Source: Mycobacterium interjectum (GTDB taxonomy: Bacteria > Actinomycetota > Actinomycetes > Mycobacteriales > Mycobacteriaceae). Taken from it: DNA of 64,000 nucleotides. The DNA is taken from positions 678,632 through 742,631 of the forward strand of contig NZ_LT546237.1 in NCBI RefSeq assembly GCF_900078675.2. The letters are read 5' to 3'. The position numbers were made by a program, and so were the translations under genes. The notes beneath the pieces are model-generated. The model saw only the letters and a program-made list of their open reading frames with translations. It ran no database searches and was not told where the DNA came from. Positions 25,709-34,600 of this stretch are shown here, piece by piece (position 1 is the first letter of the stretch; each line of letters starts with the position of its first letter).

Positions 25709-27880
25709 TCAACTACTGGCGAGCGCGCGGTCAACCAGCGCGCCGATGACCGGCGCCAACAGCCGGCTGTATTCGAACGTTATGTGCATCTGATCGCGGT
25801 ATACCAGGGTGTTGCCGACGATGACAGGGCAGCGGTCGGCGGTGCAGAACAGTTCGGTGAGGTCGGCGTATTGTCCACCGCCGGCTTGGGTCGCGGCGGA
25901 CTCGGCCGCGATGCCGAGTTTGTTCACCGCCTTCGACGTGGATGGCGAGCAGGCGGTCGCGTCATCGAGGTGGAGCGACAGGCAAATGGGCACCACCGAG
26001 TGCGGGTCCGGGATTGCCCCGAGCACCAGGACCTCCGCACCAATGCCGCGCAGCTGCTGCACTTGGCGGGTAACGCTGGCGATCCACGCCGGGTCGTACG
26101 ACGTGATGCCCGACTCCCGATACCGCCGCATCATGTCAAGCACGACCAGCCGTGGGTGCTCGGCCTGTAACCGGGTAAGGATCTGCTTGCGCCACTGCTC
26201 GCACTCGGTGTACTCCCGGTGAAAGAGGGCGCTGACGAAGGGCAGATCTAGCCATGGGCAGTAGCCCTTGGTCAGGGTTTCGAGCCGGAAGTGTCGCTGC
26301 GCGGCGACCCTCCCAAATGCCGGTTCCCACATCGCGGCATTCGAATCGCCGATGAGCGCCACCGTCGTCGACGAGGCGGTATCGCCCGTCGCGCACTGGG
26401 GATGATCGATTTGGAGAATATCTCGTAAGCAGTCTTTGGAGCCCAGGGGTATGTTCATCGCGTCGGCCAGCGGGGGGGTTAGGTTCGAAGGGACGGCTTT
26501 GATGTCGTCCGATGCCGCGACCGCGGCCTGCACCTGCGCGAACGCCTGCCTGCTCGCATTGTCGTATGCGGCGACGTCGGAGCCTGCGGGGGGAGGCGCC
26601 GCAGCGATGGTCAGCGTCGGCGCCGCCGGGCCCCGGCCGACCGGGGTGGGCACCACGACCAGCAGCGCCACACCGACACAGACCGCTATCGCGGTGGCGG
26701 CACCGCCAACCACGAGACTGCGGGTGGCCGATCGGCGTACGGGATCGGCGAATCGCAGCGGATTCTCGATAAAACGCAGGGTGAGCGCGGCCAGCCCGAG
26801 GGAAAACAAGATCATTACAATTGCCAGCCACAGTGGGTGTTTCGACCATGCCGCCGTAGACATCGCCACCAGCAGCACCGGCCAGTGCCACAGGTACCAC
26901 GAGTAGGACACCCGGCCGACCCCGCGCATCGGCCGCACCGCCAACATACGGCCAACCCCGTGAGCCGGCGCGGCGCAGCCCGCACCGATCACCAGCGCCG
27001 CGCCCAGCACGGGCAACAGTGCGGCGGTCCCCGGATAGGGCGTGCTGCGGTCCAACCGGGTGCACGCCAGCAGGATTAATGCCAGACCCGCCCATCCGGC
27101 GATCGCGGCAGACAGCGGCGGGAGACGACGCCATTGGCCTGCGGTGAGGGCCACCAGGCCGCCGACCGCCAGCTCCCAGGCCCGAGTGGGCAGCGAAAAG
27201 AACGCCACCGGAGGCGCCAGGCGGGTGACCACCAGCGACAGCGCAAACGACACCGTCGCGACCAAGGCCAGGACCAGTAGATACGGGCGTTTCGAGGAGG
27301 TCGCCTCGGCCCTGGTCCGCCGTCGCGTAAGCCGGATCAGCCAGGCAGTACCAATGATCAGGGCCGGCCACACCAGGTAGAACTGCTCCTCGACGCCCAA
27401 TGACCAGTAGTGCTCGAATGGCGATGGCGGCAGGTTGGTGGCGAGGTATTCGACACCTTGGAGCACGAACCGGTAGTTGCTGACGTACAACGCGCTGGCG
27501 ATGCCGTCGCCGATGATGGGCCGGGACTGCAACGCGGGTAATAAGGCAGCCGACCCAAGCATGATCACGACGCCGACCGTGGCGGACGCCGGCAGCAGTC
27601 GGCGGGCCCGCGCCCCGTAAAAGCGGGCCAGCCGGACGGTGCCGGACGTGCTTGCCTCCCGCCAGAGCAGCCCGGTGATCAAGAAGCCCGAGATGACGAA
27701 GAAGACGTCCACACCGACGAATCCGCCCCGCACAATGGGTATGTCCGCGTGAAACAGGACAACGGCCACCACCGCGATGGCGCGCAGGCCCTCGATATCG
27801 GGGCGAAATCCCGTTTTTTCCGAGCCTCGACTCGGTATCGCTTGGGTAGGGCTAACACTGTCAACCGGCTGCAAAGTCAC
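25709..27880 (-). CDS. Membrane acyltransferase with SGNH domain, OafA-like (copy 4)
   Basis: This 723-residue AT3-SGNH protein is the middle member of the tandem set. It has FRPDIEGLRAIAVVAVVLFHADIPI, VDVFFVISGFLITGLLWREA and SLGVEEQFYLVWPA, then a proline-rich linker and SGNH block I LIGDSNAAMWEPA. The terminal catalytic motif reads DQMHITFEYSRLLAPV. It is very similar to copy 3 at both ends and differs most in the middle of the SGNH domain, where a segment is shortened. The GTG start is 36 bases after motif copy E. Only 80 bases separate it from the end of copy 5. Confidence 0.92.
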   Translation of the reverse strand: MTLQPVDSVSPTQAIPSRGSEKTGFRPDIEGLRAIAVVAVVLFHADIPIVRGGFVGVDVFFVISGFLITGLLWREASTSGTVRLARFYGARARRLLPASATVGVVIMLGSAALLPALQSRPIIGDGIASALYVSNYRFVLQGVEYLATNLPPSPFEHYWSLGVEEQFYLVWPALIIGTAWLIRLTRRRTRAEATSSKRPYLLVLALVATVSFALSLVVTRLAPPVAFFSLPTRAWELAVGGLVALTAGQWRRLPPLSAAIAGWAGLALILLACTRLDRSTPYPGTAALLPVLGAALVIGAGCAAPAHGVGRMLAVRPMRGVGRVSYSWYLWHWPVLLVAMSTAAWSKHPLWLAIVMILFSLGLAALTLRFIENPLRFADPVRRSATRSLVVGGAATAIAVCVGVALLVVVPTPVGRGPAAPTLTIAAAPPPAGSDVAAYDNASRQAFAQVQAAVAASDDIKAVPSNLTPPLADAMNIPLGSKDCLRDILQIDHPQCATGDTASSTTVALIGDSNAAMWEPAFGRVAAQRHFRLETLTKGYCPWLDLPFVSALFHREYTECEQWRKQILTRLQAEHPRLVVLDMMRRYRESGITSYDPAWIASVTRQVQQLRGIGAEVLVLGAIPDPHSVVPICLSLHLDDATACSPSTSKAVNKLGIAAESAATQAGGGQYADLTELFCTADRCPVIVGNTLVYRDQMHITFEYSRLLAPVIGALVDRALASS

Positions 27881-27913
27881 CTACCTGGGAAGAGGACGAG
27901 TCCGTCGAGTCGA

Positions 27914-27931
27914 GGCATTATCACACACCTG
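27914..27931 (-). promoter_or_regulatory. 18-bp promoter-like motif, copy E
   Basis: An exact CAGGTGTGTGATAATGCC on the minus strand, 36 bases before the GTG of acyltransferase copy 4. It lies in the 80-base gap between copies 4 and 5, so copy 4 has its own promoter despite the tandem arrangement. Confidence 0.7.
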
Positions 27932-27960
27932 CCAAACAAGGCTGGACTGATTGGACGATG

Positions 27961-30153
27961 TCAACTGTGGGCGAGGGCGCGATCGGCCAGCGCCCCGATC
28001 ACCGGGGCCAACGCTTGCGCGTATTCGACTGTCATGTGATTGGCGTCGAAGTACACGAGGGTGTTGCCGACGATGGCCGGGCAGCGGTCGGCGGTGCAGA
28101 ACAGCTCGGTGAGGTCGGCGTATTGCCCGCCGGCGGCTTGGGTGGCGGCGGACTCGGCGGCGACGCCGGATTGGTTGACCGCCGTCGATCGTGGCGACGA
28201 GCAGGCGGTCGCGTCATCGAGGTGCGAGGACAAGCAGATTGGCGCCGCCGCGCGCGGGATTGGGATCGGCCCCAATACCAGCACCTGCGCCCCGGCGCGA
28301 CGAAGCTGCTGCACCAGGCGGCCGAGGCCGTCGTTCCACATCGGGTCGTAGGAGGTGAAGCCCGGCGTGTAGCTGTGCCCGAAACCATACCCTCGGTACA
28401 TGCTCACCACGACCAGCCGCGGGTGCTCGGCCTGCAAGCGGGCGAGGATCTGAGCGCGCCACTGCTGGCACACGACGTTGGACACCGCGCGGCGGATGGT
28501 GTCGACGATCGGCAAGTCCATCGGTGTGCAGGCGCCCTTTCCCAGGGTCTCCAGCCGCCAGTGCCGCTGTGCGGCGATCTGCTGGAACGCCGGGCTCCAC
28601 ATCGTGGCGTGCGAATCGCCGAGCAGGGCCACCGTCGTCGCTGAGGCGGTGTCGCCGGTTGCGCACTCCGGCTGGCCGGCTTCGAATAGATTGCGCAGGC
28701 ACCCATTCTGGAACACCGCTTTATATTCGGCCGCCGCGTCGGCGAGCGGTGGATTGAGGTTCGACGGGACGGCTTTGAGGTCAGCCGATGCTGTGACGGT
28801 GGCCCGCACCTGCGCGAACGCCTGTCGCACGGCCGCGTCGTAGGCGTTCATGGTGGACCCGGCGGGCGGCGGCGTTGAAGTGATGGACAGCGCCGCGGCC
28901 GCCGGGCCGCGTCCGACCGGCACGGGAATCGACGCCAGCAGCGCCACACCCACGGCGACCGCGATCACGGTGGCGGCGCCGCCGAGCGCGAGGCTGGCCA
29001 GGGCGGAGCGGCGTATCGGGGCGGCGAACCGCAGCGGGTTCTCGATGAAGCGCAGGGTGAGCACCGCCAGCCCCCCGGAGACGAGGACCGCTGCCAACCT
29101 TTCCACCAGCCCGAGGGGGTGGCCCAACAACGGCGCCGCGAGTACCACCACCGGCCAGTGCCACAGATACCACGAGTACGACACCCGGCCGATCGCCCGC
29201 ATCGGCCGCACTGCCAGCGCGCGGCCGCACCCCTGCGACGGCGCGGCGCAGCCGGCGCCGATCACCAGCGCCGCACCCAGCACGGGCAACAGCGCGGCGA
29301 GACCCGGGTACGGCGTGGCCGGGCCCAGCCGAGTGCAGGCCAGCAGGATCAGGACGAGCCCGGCCCATCCGCTCAGCGCGGCAGTCCTCGGGGCCATTCG
29401 GCGCCACCGGCCGGCGGTCAGGGCCACCAGGCCCCCGGCGGCCAACTGCCAAGCCCGGGTGGGCAGCGAAAAGAACGCCACGAAAGGCGCCACATAGGTG
29501 ACCGCCAGCGATAGCGCGAACGACACGGCCGCGACCAGCGCCAGGACCACCAGATACGGGCGTTTCGAGGAAGTCGCCTCGGCCCTGGTCCGCCGCCGCA
29601 CAAGCCGGATGAGCCAGGCCGTTCCGATGATCATGGCCGGCCAGACCAGATAGAACTGCTCCTCGACGCCCAACGACCAGTAGTGCTGGAACGGGGACCC
29701 CGCCCTGGACGCGGCGAAGTAGTCGACCTGTTGCTGGATGAACCAATAGTTGCCGACATAAAGCGCGCAAGCGATGCCGTCCATGATGACCAGCGGGGCC
29801 TGCAGCGGGGGCAGCAGCAATACCGAGGCGATCATGGTGATCACGCCAACGGTGGCCGAGGCCGGCAGCAGGCGGCGGGCCCGGGCCCCGTAGAAGCGGC
29901 GCAGCCGGACGGTGCCGGTGGTGCTCGCCTCGCGCCAGAGCAGCCCGGTGATCAGAAAGCCCGAGATGACGAAGAACACGTCCACGCCGACGAACCCGCC
30001 ACTGAGCCCCGGCACGTCCGCGTGGAAGAGGACGACGGCCACGACCGCGACGGCGCGTAACCCCTCGATATCGGGGCGAAATTTCGTCTGTGCCGAGCGT
30101 GAACCCGCTACTGCTTCGGTAGGGCTAACACTGTCGGCCGGGTGCAACGTCAC
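27961..30153 (-). CDS. Membrane acyltransferase with SGNH domain, OafA-like (copy 5)
   Basis: This 730-residue AT3-SGNH protein is the first of the tandem set in the direction of transcription. Motifs are FRPDIEGLRAVAVVAVVLFHADVPG, VDVFFVISGFLITGLLWREA and SLGVEEQFYLVWPA. SGNH block I is LLGDSHATMW and the final motif is DANHMTVEYAQALAPV. With GDSH instead of GDSN it groups with copy 1, and its region before the last helices (PLLGHPLGL) also matches copy 1 more than copies 3 and 4. The tandem set therefore mixes two subtypes. The GTG start lies 36 bases after motif copy F. It would act at the outer face of the membrane on a lipid-linked glycan. Confidence 0.92.
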   Translation of the reverse strand: MTLHPADSVSPTEAVAGSRSAQTKFRPDIEGLRAVAVVAVVLFHADVPGLSGGFVGVDVFFVISGFLITGLLWREASTTGTVRLRRFYGARARRLLPASATVGVITMIASVLLLPPLQAPLVIMDGIACALYVGNYWFIQQQVDYFAASRAGSPFQHYWSLGVEEQFYLVWPAMIIGTAWLIRLVRRRTRAEATSSKRPYLVVLALVAAVSFALSLAVTYVAPFVAFFSLPTRAWQLAAGGLVALTAGRWRRMAPRTAALSGWAGLVLILLACTRLGPATPYPGLAALLPVLGAALVIGAGCAAPSQGCGRALAVRPMRAIGRVSYSWYLWHWPVVVLAAPLLGHPLGLVERLAAVLVSGGLAVLTLRFIENPLRFAAPIRRSALASLALGGAATVIAVAVGVALLASIPVPVGRGPAAAALSITSTPPPAGSTMNAYDAAVRQAFAQVRATVTASADLKAVPSNLNPPLADAAAEYKAVFQNGCLRNLFEAGQPECATGDTASATTVALLGDSHATMWSPAFQQIAAQRHWRLETLGKGACTPMDLPIVDTIRRAVSNVVCQQWRAQILARLQAEHPRLVVVSMYRGYGFGHSYTPGFTSYDPMWNDGLGRLVQQLRRAGAQVLVLGPIPIPRAAAPICLSSHLDDATACSSPRSTAVNQSGVAAESAATQAAGGQYADLTELFCTADRCPAIVGNTLVYFDANHMTVEYAQALAPVIGALADRALAHS

Positions 30154-30186
30154 CTACCTGAGATGCAGACAAGCTCGTGGAGTCGA

Positions 30187-30204
30187 GGCATTATCACACA
30201 CGTG
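30187..30204 (-). promoter_or_regulatory. 18-bp promoter-like motif, copy F
   Basis: CACGTGTGTGATAATGCC on the minus strand, one mismatch to the consensus, 36 bases before the GTG of acyltransferase copy 5 and 83 bases after the stop of the membrane protein gene. Confidence 0.68.
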
Positions 30205-30286
30205 TCGAGCAGGCCGGGTCGATTCCGGCATCGGGAATCGGTCGGGCCCGATAAAGAAACTTCGGTCCGGTCGACATCGATGGCGA

Positions 30287-31606
30287 TCAGGGGCAGATCC
30301 CCACCCACATCGGGTCGTCCTCCAGCTGTGAGCATCGGGTTAAAAGTCCCCTCACTGACTGCTCCGTGTTGATCGCAGCGAGGACCTGGGACAGGGCGAA
30401 AAAGACGATCGCGACTGCGAAGAAGACCCGGGTGCGTCTCGTGGCCGAGCGGGCGGATTCAGGTTGACGGCTCGCGTAGAGCAGATAAACCACGCCCACG
30501 TCGAAGGAGATTGCGATCCACCATCGGGTCCAATCGGCCGAGGTTGCGAAAACCGGAAGCAGTAACAGTGCCGCCAGAGTTAGCCAAGAAAGCCATCCCT
30601 GTACAGCTAGGCGAAATCGTCCGAAGGACGCGCCGGAAATACCCCTGATGACAAGCATCGTCAGCGCGAGGATCACAATTCCCGCCACCGTCGACATGAT
30701 CAAGGGGGCCCAACCAATCTGGTTGGGTCCGATGAAAGGAGTCTTTCTTGTCGTGACGGTGATAAAGCGACAAGTCCAGTCGTGATAGTCCACGTAGGCG
30801 TGTTCGCCGGTCGGCGCCGGGCCGGGCGCCCAGCGAACGGCCCCGTGTGGCAACCGGGCACATTGCGACGACACGTCCCGCTGTCGCAGCAGCGCTATCG
30901 CCAGCGCGACGACCAAGCCGGGAGCCACGGCGAGTAGCGCGCTGCGCCGCCGGATTTTGGTGGAACTGCGCGCCAGCACCGCAATTGCCAGGATCGCGCC
31001 GAGCGCCAGCAGAAAGGGAACCGCCTCGTGGATCAGCGTCAGCACCGCGATCGCGACGCCGTAAATGCCGCTCGCGACTGGCAGCGATCGATCCCTTTTC
31101 GCCGAGGCGAGCACCACCGCGAACACGGCCAGCGCCGCCGCGCCAAGAAGGTCGGGCGTTGGCAATACCAGGGCGTGCACAACGCCCAACGGCAGCACCG
31201 GGGTGAGCAGCGCCAGCATCAACCGCCGTTCCGAGCGGCCGAATCTGACCGCCACCGTCCACGCCACCGCCGCGATGCCGACTCCGAACACCGTTGGCAC
31301 CAACCAGCGCAGAACCAACAGGCCGGCGAAGTAGAGGTCGGCCGGGAACAGGTTCAGAATCTCGCCGCCGAGCCCCCGCCTGGCGAAGCCTTGGCTGTAA
31401 TCGACGGCGTAGTACGGGAAGAACTGCAGATTGGGTTCGTAAACGCTCGCGAAAACAACCCACGACGCCACATAGAGCAGCACGAGCAACCCGACGATCG
31501 CGTACCGGAGTCGGCGCCGGGTACTCGGCTGATCCGACGGCGGAGCCGCTGGTGGTTCTTCGGTTACGACCGGACGACCGGCACCGAATTCTGCTTCAGG
31601 GCTCAT
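30287..31606 (-). CDS. Polytopic membrane protein of unknown function
   Basis: This protein of 439 residues from ATG 31606 has about ten hydrophobic segments after a polar proline-rich N-terminus. The frame is open to a TTG at 31669, which overlaps the PKS stop. The ATG with AAGGG upstream is preferred. The first loop contains an aromatic- and Asp/Arg-rich region (FFPYYAVDYSQGFARRGLGG), and a long extracytoplasmic loop with Cys residues follows the central helices. An acidic or aromatic first loop is seen in GT-C membrane glycosyltransferases and in some polymer-processing proteins, but I do not recognise the family with confidence. It is 43 bases downstream of the FAAL-PKS gene on the same strand, so a role in handling that PKS product at the membrane is possible. 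Confidence 0.75.
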   Translation of the reverse strand: MSPEAEFGAGRPVVTEEPPAAPPSDQPSTRRRLRYAIVGLLVLLYVASWVVFASVYEPNLQFFPYYAVDYSQGFARRGLGGEILNLFPADLYFAGLLVLRWLVPTVFGVGIAAVAWTVAVRFGRSERRLMLALLTPVLPLGVVHALVLPTPDLLGAAALAVFAVVLASAKRDRSLPVASGIYGVAIAVLTLIHEAVPFLLALGAILAIAVLARSSTKIRRRSALLAVAPGLVVALAIALLRQRDVSSQCARLPHGAVRWAPGPAPTGEHAYVDYHDWTCRFITVTTRKTPFIGPNQIGWAPLIMSTVAGIVILALTMLVIRGISGASFGRFRLAVQGWLSWLTLAALLLLPVFATSADWTRWWIAISFDVGVVYLLYASRQPESARSATRRTRVFFAVAIVFFALSQVLAAINTEQSVRGLLTRCSQLEDDPMWVGICP

Positions 31607-31649
31607 GCCGCAGCCCTTGACAGGGGACCGGCCGCACGAAAGGTCAAGG

Positions 31650-34600
31650 TCAGCAATCGATTTCTGCAATCAGATCGAATTCGGCGAACGTGCGCGACAC
31701 CATCTCCCGCAGCTCATCCTGGGTATTTTGCCGGCCGAGAACATACGCGGAGATTCGGAAGAAGATCTTCCCGCGGCTCCGCCCGGAACCCACGAACAGT
31801 TGCCCGCCTATGTGCTCGAGCGTGCTTTTCTTGATGTCTGGCTCGAGGTTTCTCAGGTACGCATAGTCGGCGTCGGTGCCGTCGGGCCGATTCACCGCCG
31901 GGGGCAGATCACCGACGTTGGAGACGGTAACCGGATGGGTGGCGCCGCCCGCCGCCATCGCCGCCAACCTCCGGTTCAACCGCCTCGGTACCAGCGGCGC
32001 GAGTGGGAACGTCGACAAATACTCCTCGTCGGGGTTCTTCATCGCCTCGAGGATTGCCCGCGTGATGTCGGCGTGCATGTCGGCGAGGTCCGTCGCCGCG
32101 CGCGTTGGGTCGACTGCGACGTCGACCACTGTGAGTGCGTTGCCACGGGTATCGTTTTCGGTCCGTAGCGTCACCGGAAATCGTAGTGTGACCGTTCCGT
32201 CGTCATGGACACGCCCCGCCCGCACCGCGAGTCTGCACGCGACTGCTGCCACCAGCGAGTTGCTGCTTGCGCCAAGGCTTTTCGCGCGGGCATCCCACTC
32301 CGCCAGTTCGACGAATGCGGTCAGGGCGGGCACCGCCACCACCTCATCGCTGTCGGCGGTCCTGGGGGGAGGTGGTGCCGCTTTGATCGATGAGGTGAAT
32401 TGCTTGCGGTCGGGCCAGATCTTTCCGGCCGCGGAGGCGAAGGCCTTCCCTATCTCGGGCAGTTCCTTGACGGTTTGCCGCAAGTCCTCACGCACCGCGC
32501 GCCTGCGGGTGCGCGATCCCGCGGGCGGGTAGCCGAAGTCGCGCATCCTGCCCTCGGCGGCGTCGGCTATCGCCTCGCCAAGCCCGATCCCGTCGACCAG
32601 CGTGTGCGAAACCACGAGGCTTACCGCTGCCCCGCCATCGTCGAGTCGAAGCACCCCCAGGTGCCAGCCGGGTCCCCACTCGGGGTCAATGGGGAGGCGC
32701 GCCCGCTCGTCGAGCCAGGCGTTCACCTCGGCGCGCGGCCGCGGCGTCGCGGCGATATCGATGTCGTCCGCCGCCGGAGCGAGGACCCAGCGATCACGCG
32801 CGAACGGCAGGGGAGACCGTTCGATTTTGCGTCCCAGCAACCCCAATCCGAGATTGCGGTGAAAACGCCGCAACGCATCGACATCGACGGCATGGTCGTA
32901 TAACCAAGTGAACTGAGTCAGCGTGTCGTGCACGGCTCGCATCGCGAGAAATATCGCTTGATCCACGTACGCGAGCCTGTTGTCCACCGGCTCAACGCCA
33001 TTCGTGCTGACCTGAGTCGCCGGGACGGCGGGCGCGGCGGTGTCGGTGAGTAGGTCTGCCAGGTGGGCGGCGAGCGCGGCGGGCGTGGGGTGGTCGAGGG
33101 CTGCGGTCGCCGGCAGGGCCAGGCCGGTGTGTTGGTTGAGGGTGTTGCGTAGTTCCAGGGCGGTCAGCGAGTCGATGCCGAGGTCTTTGAACGGGCGGTC
33201 GGGATCGAGGGCGGCCGGGTCGGGGTGGGCCAACACGGTGGCGGTGGTGGTGGTGACCATCGCGGTGAGAGCGTGGAGTTGCTGTTCGGGGGTTTGGGTG
33301 GCCAGCTGAGCCCGCAGGCTGCGGGCGCTGGCCGCGCTGGCGCGGGGGCGGCTGGTGGTAAGGGTCGACAAGATCGAGGGCAGGGCGCCGTTGCGTGCTT
33401 GGCGGGTCAACGCGGCGACGTTGAAGGGGCTGGCCAGCAGGTTGGGCCGCTGACTGCTGAGCGCGGCGTCGAACAGAGCCAGCCCGTGCTCGTTCGTGAT
33501 GGGGGTCAGGCCGGTGCGGGCCAGGCGGGTCAGGTCGGCAGTGGTGAGGTGGGCGGTCATCCCTGACGGGGTTTGCCAGTAGCCCCAGGCGACGCTGGTG
33601 GCCGCGCGTTGGGTGTGATGGCGGCGGCGGGCCAGCGCGTCCAGGAAGGCGTTGGCCGCAGCGTAATTCGCCTGCCCGGGGCTACCCAAGATGCCCGCGG
33701 CCGAGGAGAACAACACGAACGCGGCCAGGTCGCGGTCGGCGGTCAGTCGATCCAGCTGCCAGGCGGCATCGGCCTTCGCGGCCAAGACCGCATCGAGTTG
33801 GTCGGCGGTCATGTCGCTCACCGCGGCGTCCTCCAGCAGCCCGGCGGCGTGGACGACGGCGGTCACTGGATGCTGAGGAGGAACACCGTCCAGCGCTGCG
33901 CTCAGGTCGGTGGAGTTGGCGGTGTCGCAGGCGGTGATGGTGACGTGAGCGCCCAGCTGGGTCAGGCGCTCCTGAAGTTCCGCCGCACCAGAGGCGGCCG
34001 GGCCGCTGCGCGACAGCAGCAGCAGGTGCTTGATGCCGTGGTGGGTGATCAGATGCTCGGCGAACAGCGCGCCCAGCATCCCGGTGCCCCCGGTGATCAG
34101 CGCGGTGCCCTCGGGGTCCAGCACCGCCGGCGGGATCAGGACGATCTTCCCGGTATGCATCCCTTGGCTCATGTCGCGGAAGGCTTGGGGCGCGTTGATT
34201 AGGCCGTAGCTGGTGGTGGGCAACGGCTGCAGCGCACCGGCGCCGAACAGCGTCAGCAGGGCCGCCCACGCCGGCCGCAGCGATTCCGGTGGGGCACTGG
34301 ACAAGTCGTAGACCCGGTAGTCGACCCCGGGATGGGCCGCGGCGATGTCGCCGGGCACCCGGATGTCGGTCTTGCCGATTTCGACGAAACCGCCGCCGCG
34401 GGGCAGCAATTGCAGCGAGGCGTCGACGAAATCCCCGGCCAGGCTGTTGAGCACGACGTCCATGCCCTGCCCGTCGGTGGCGGCCTTGAAGGTGTCGACG
34501 AAATCCAGCGTGCGCGATGACGCGATGTGGGTCGGGTCGACCCCCAGCCCGCGCAGCACATGCTGTTTGTCGGGGTGCGCGGTGGCGAACACCTCGGCAC

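Noticed and set aside
23008-30153. Tandem acyltransferases as a possible transposon or phage conversion module
   Set aside because: No transposase, integrase, terminal inverted repeats or target duplications were seen. Epimerase remnants and shared leaders fit ordinary segmental duplication.
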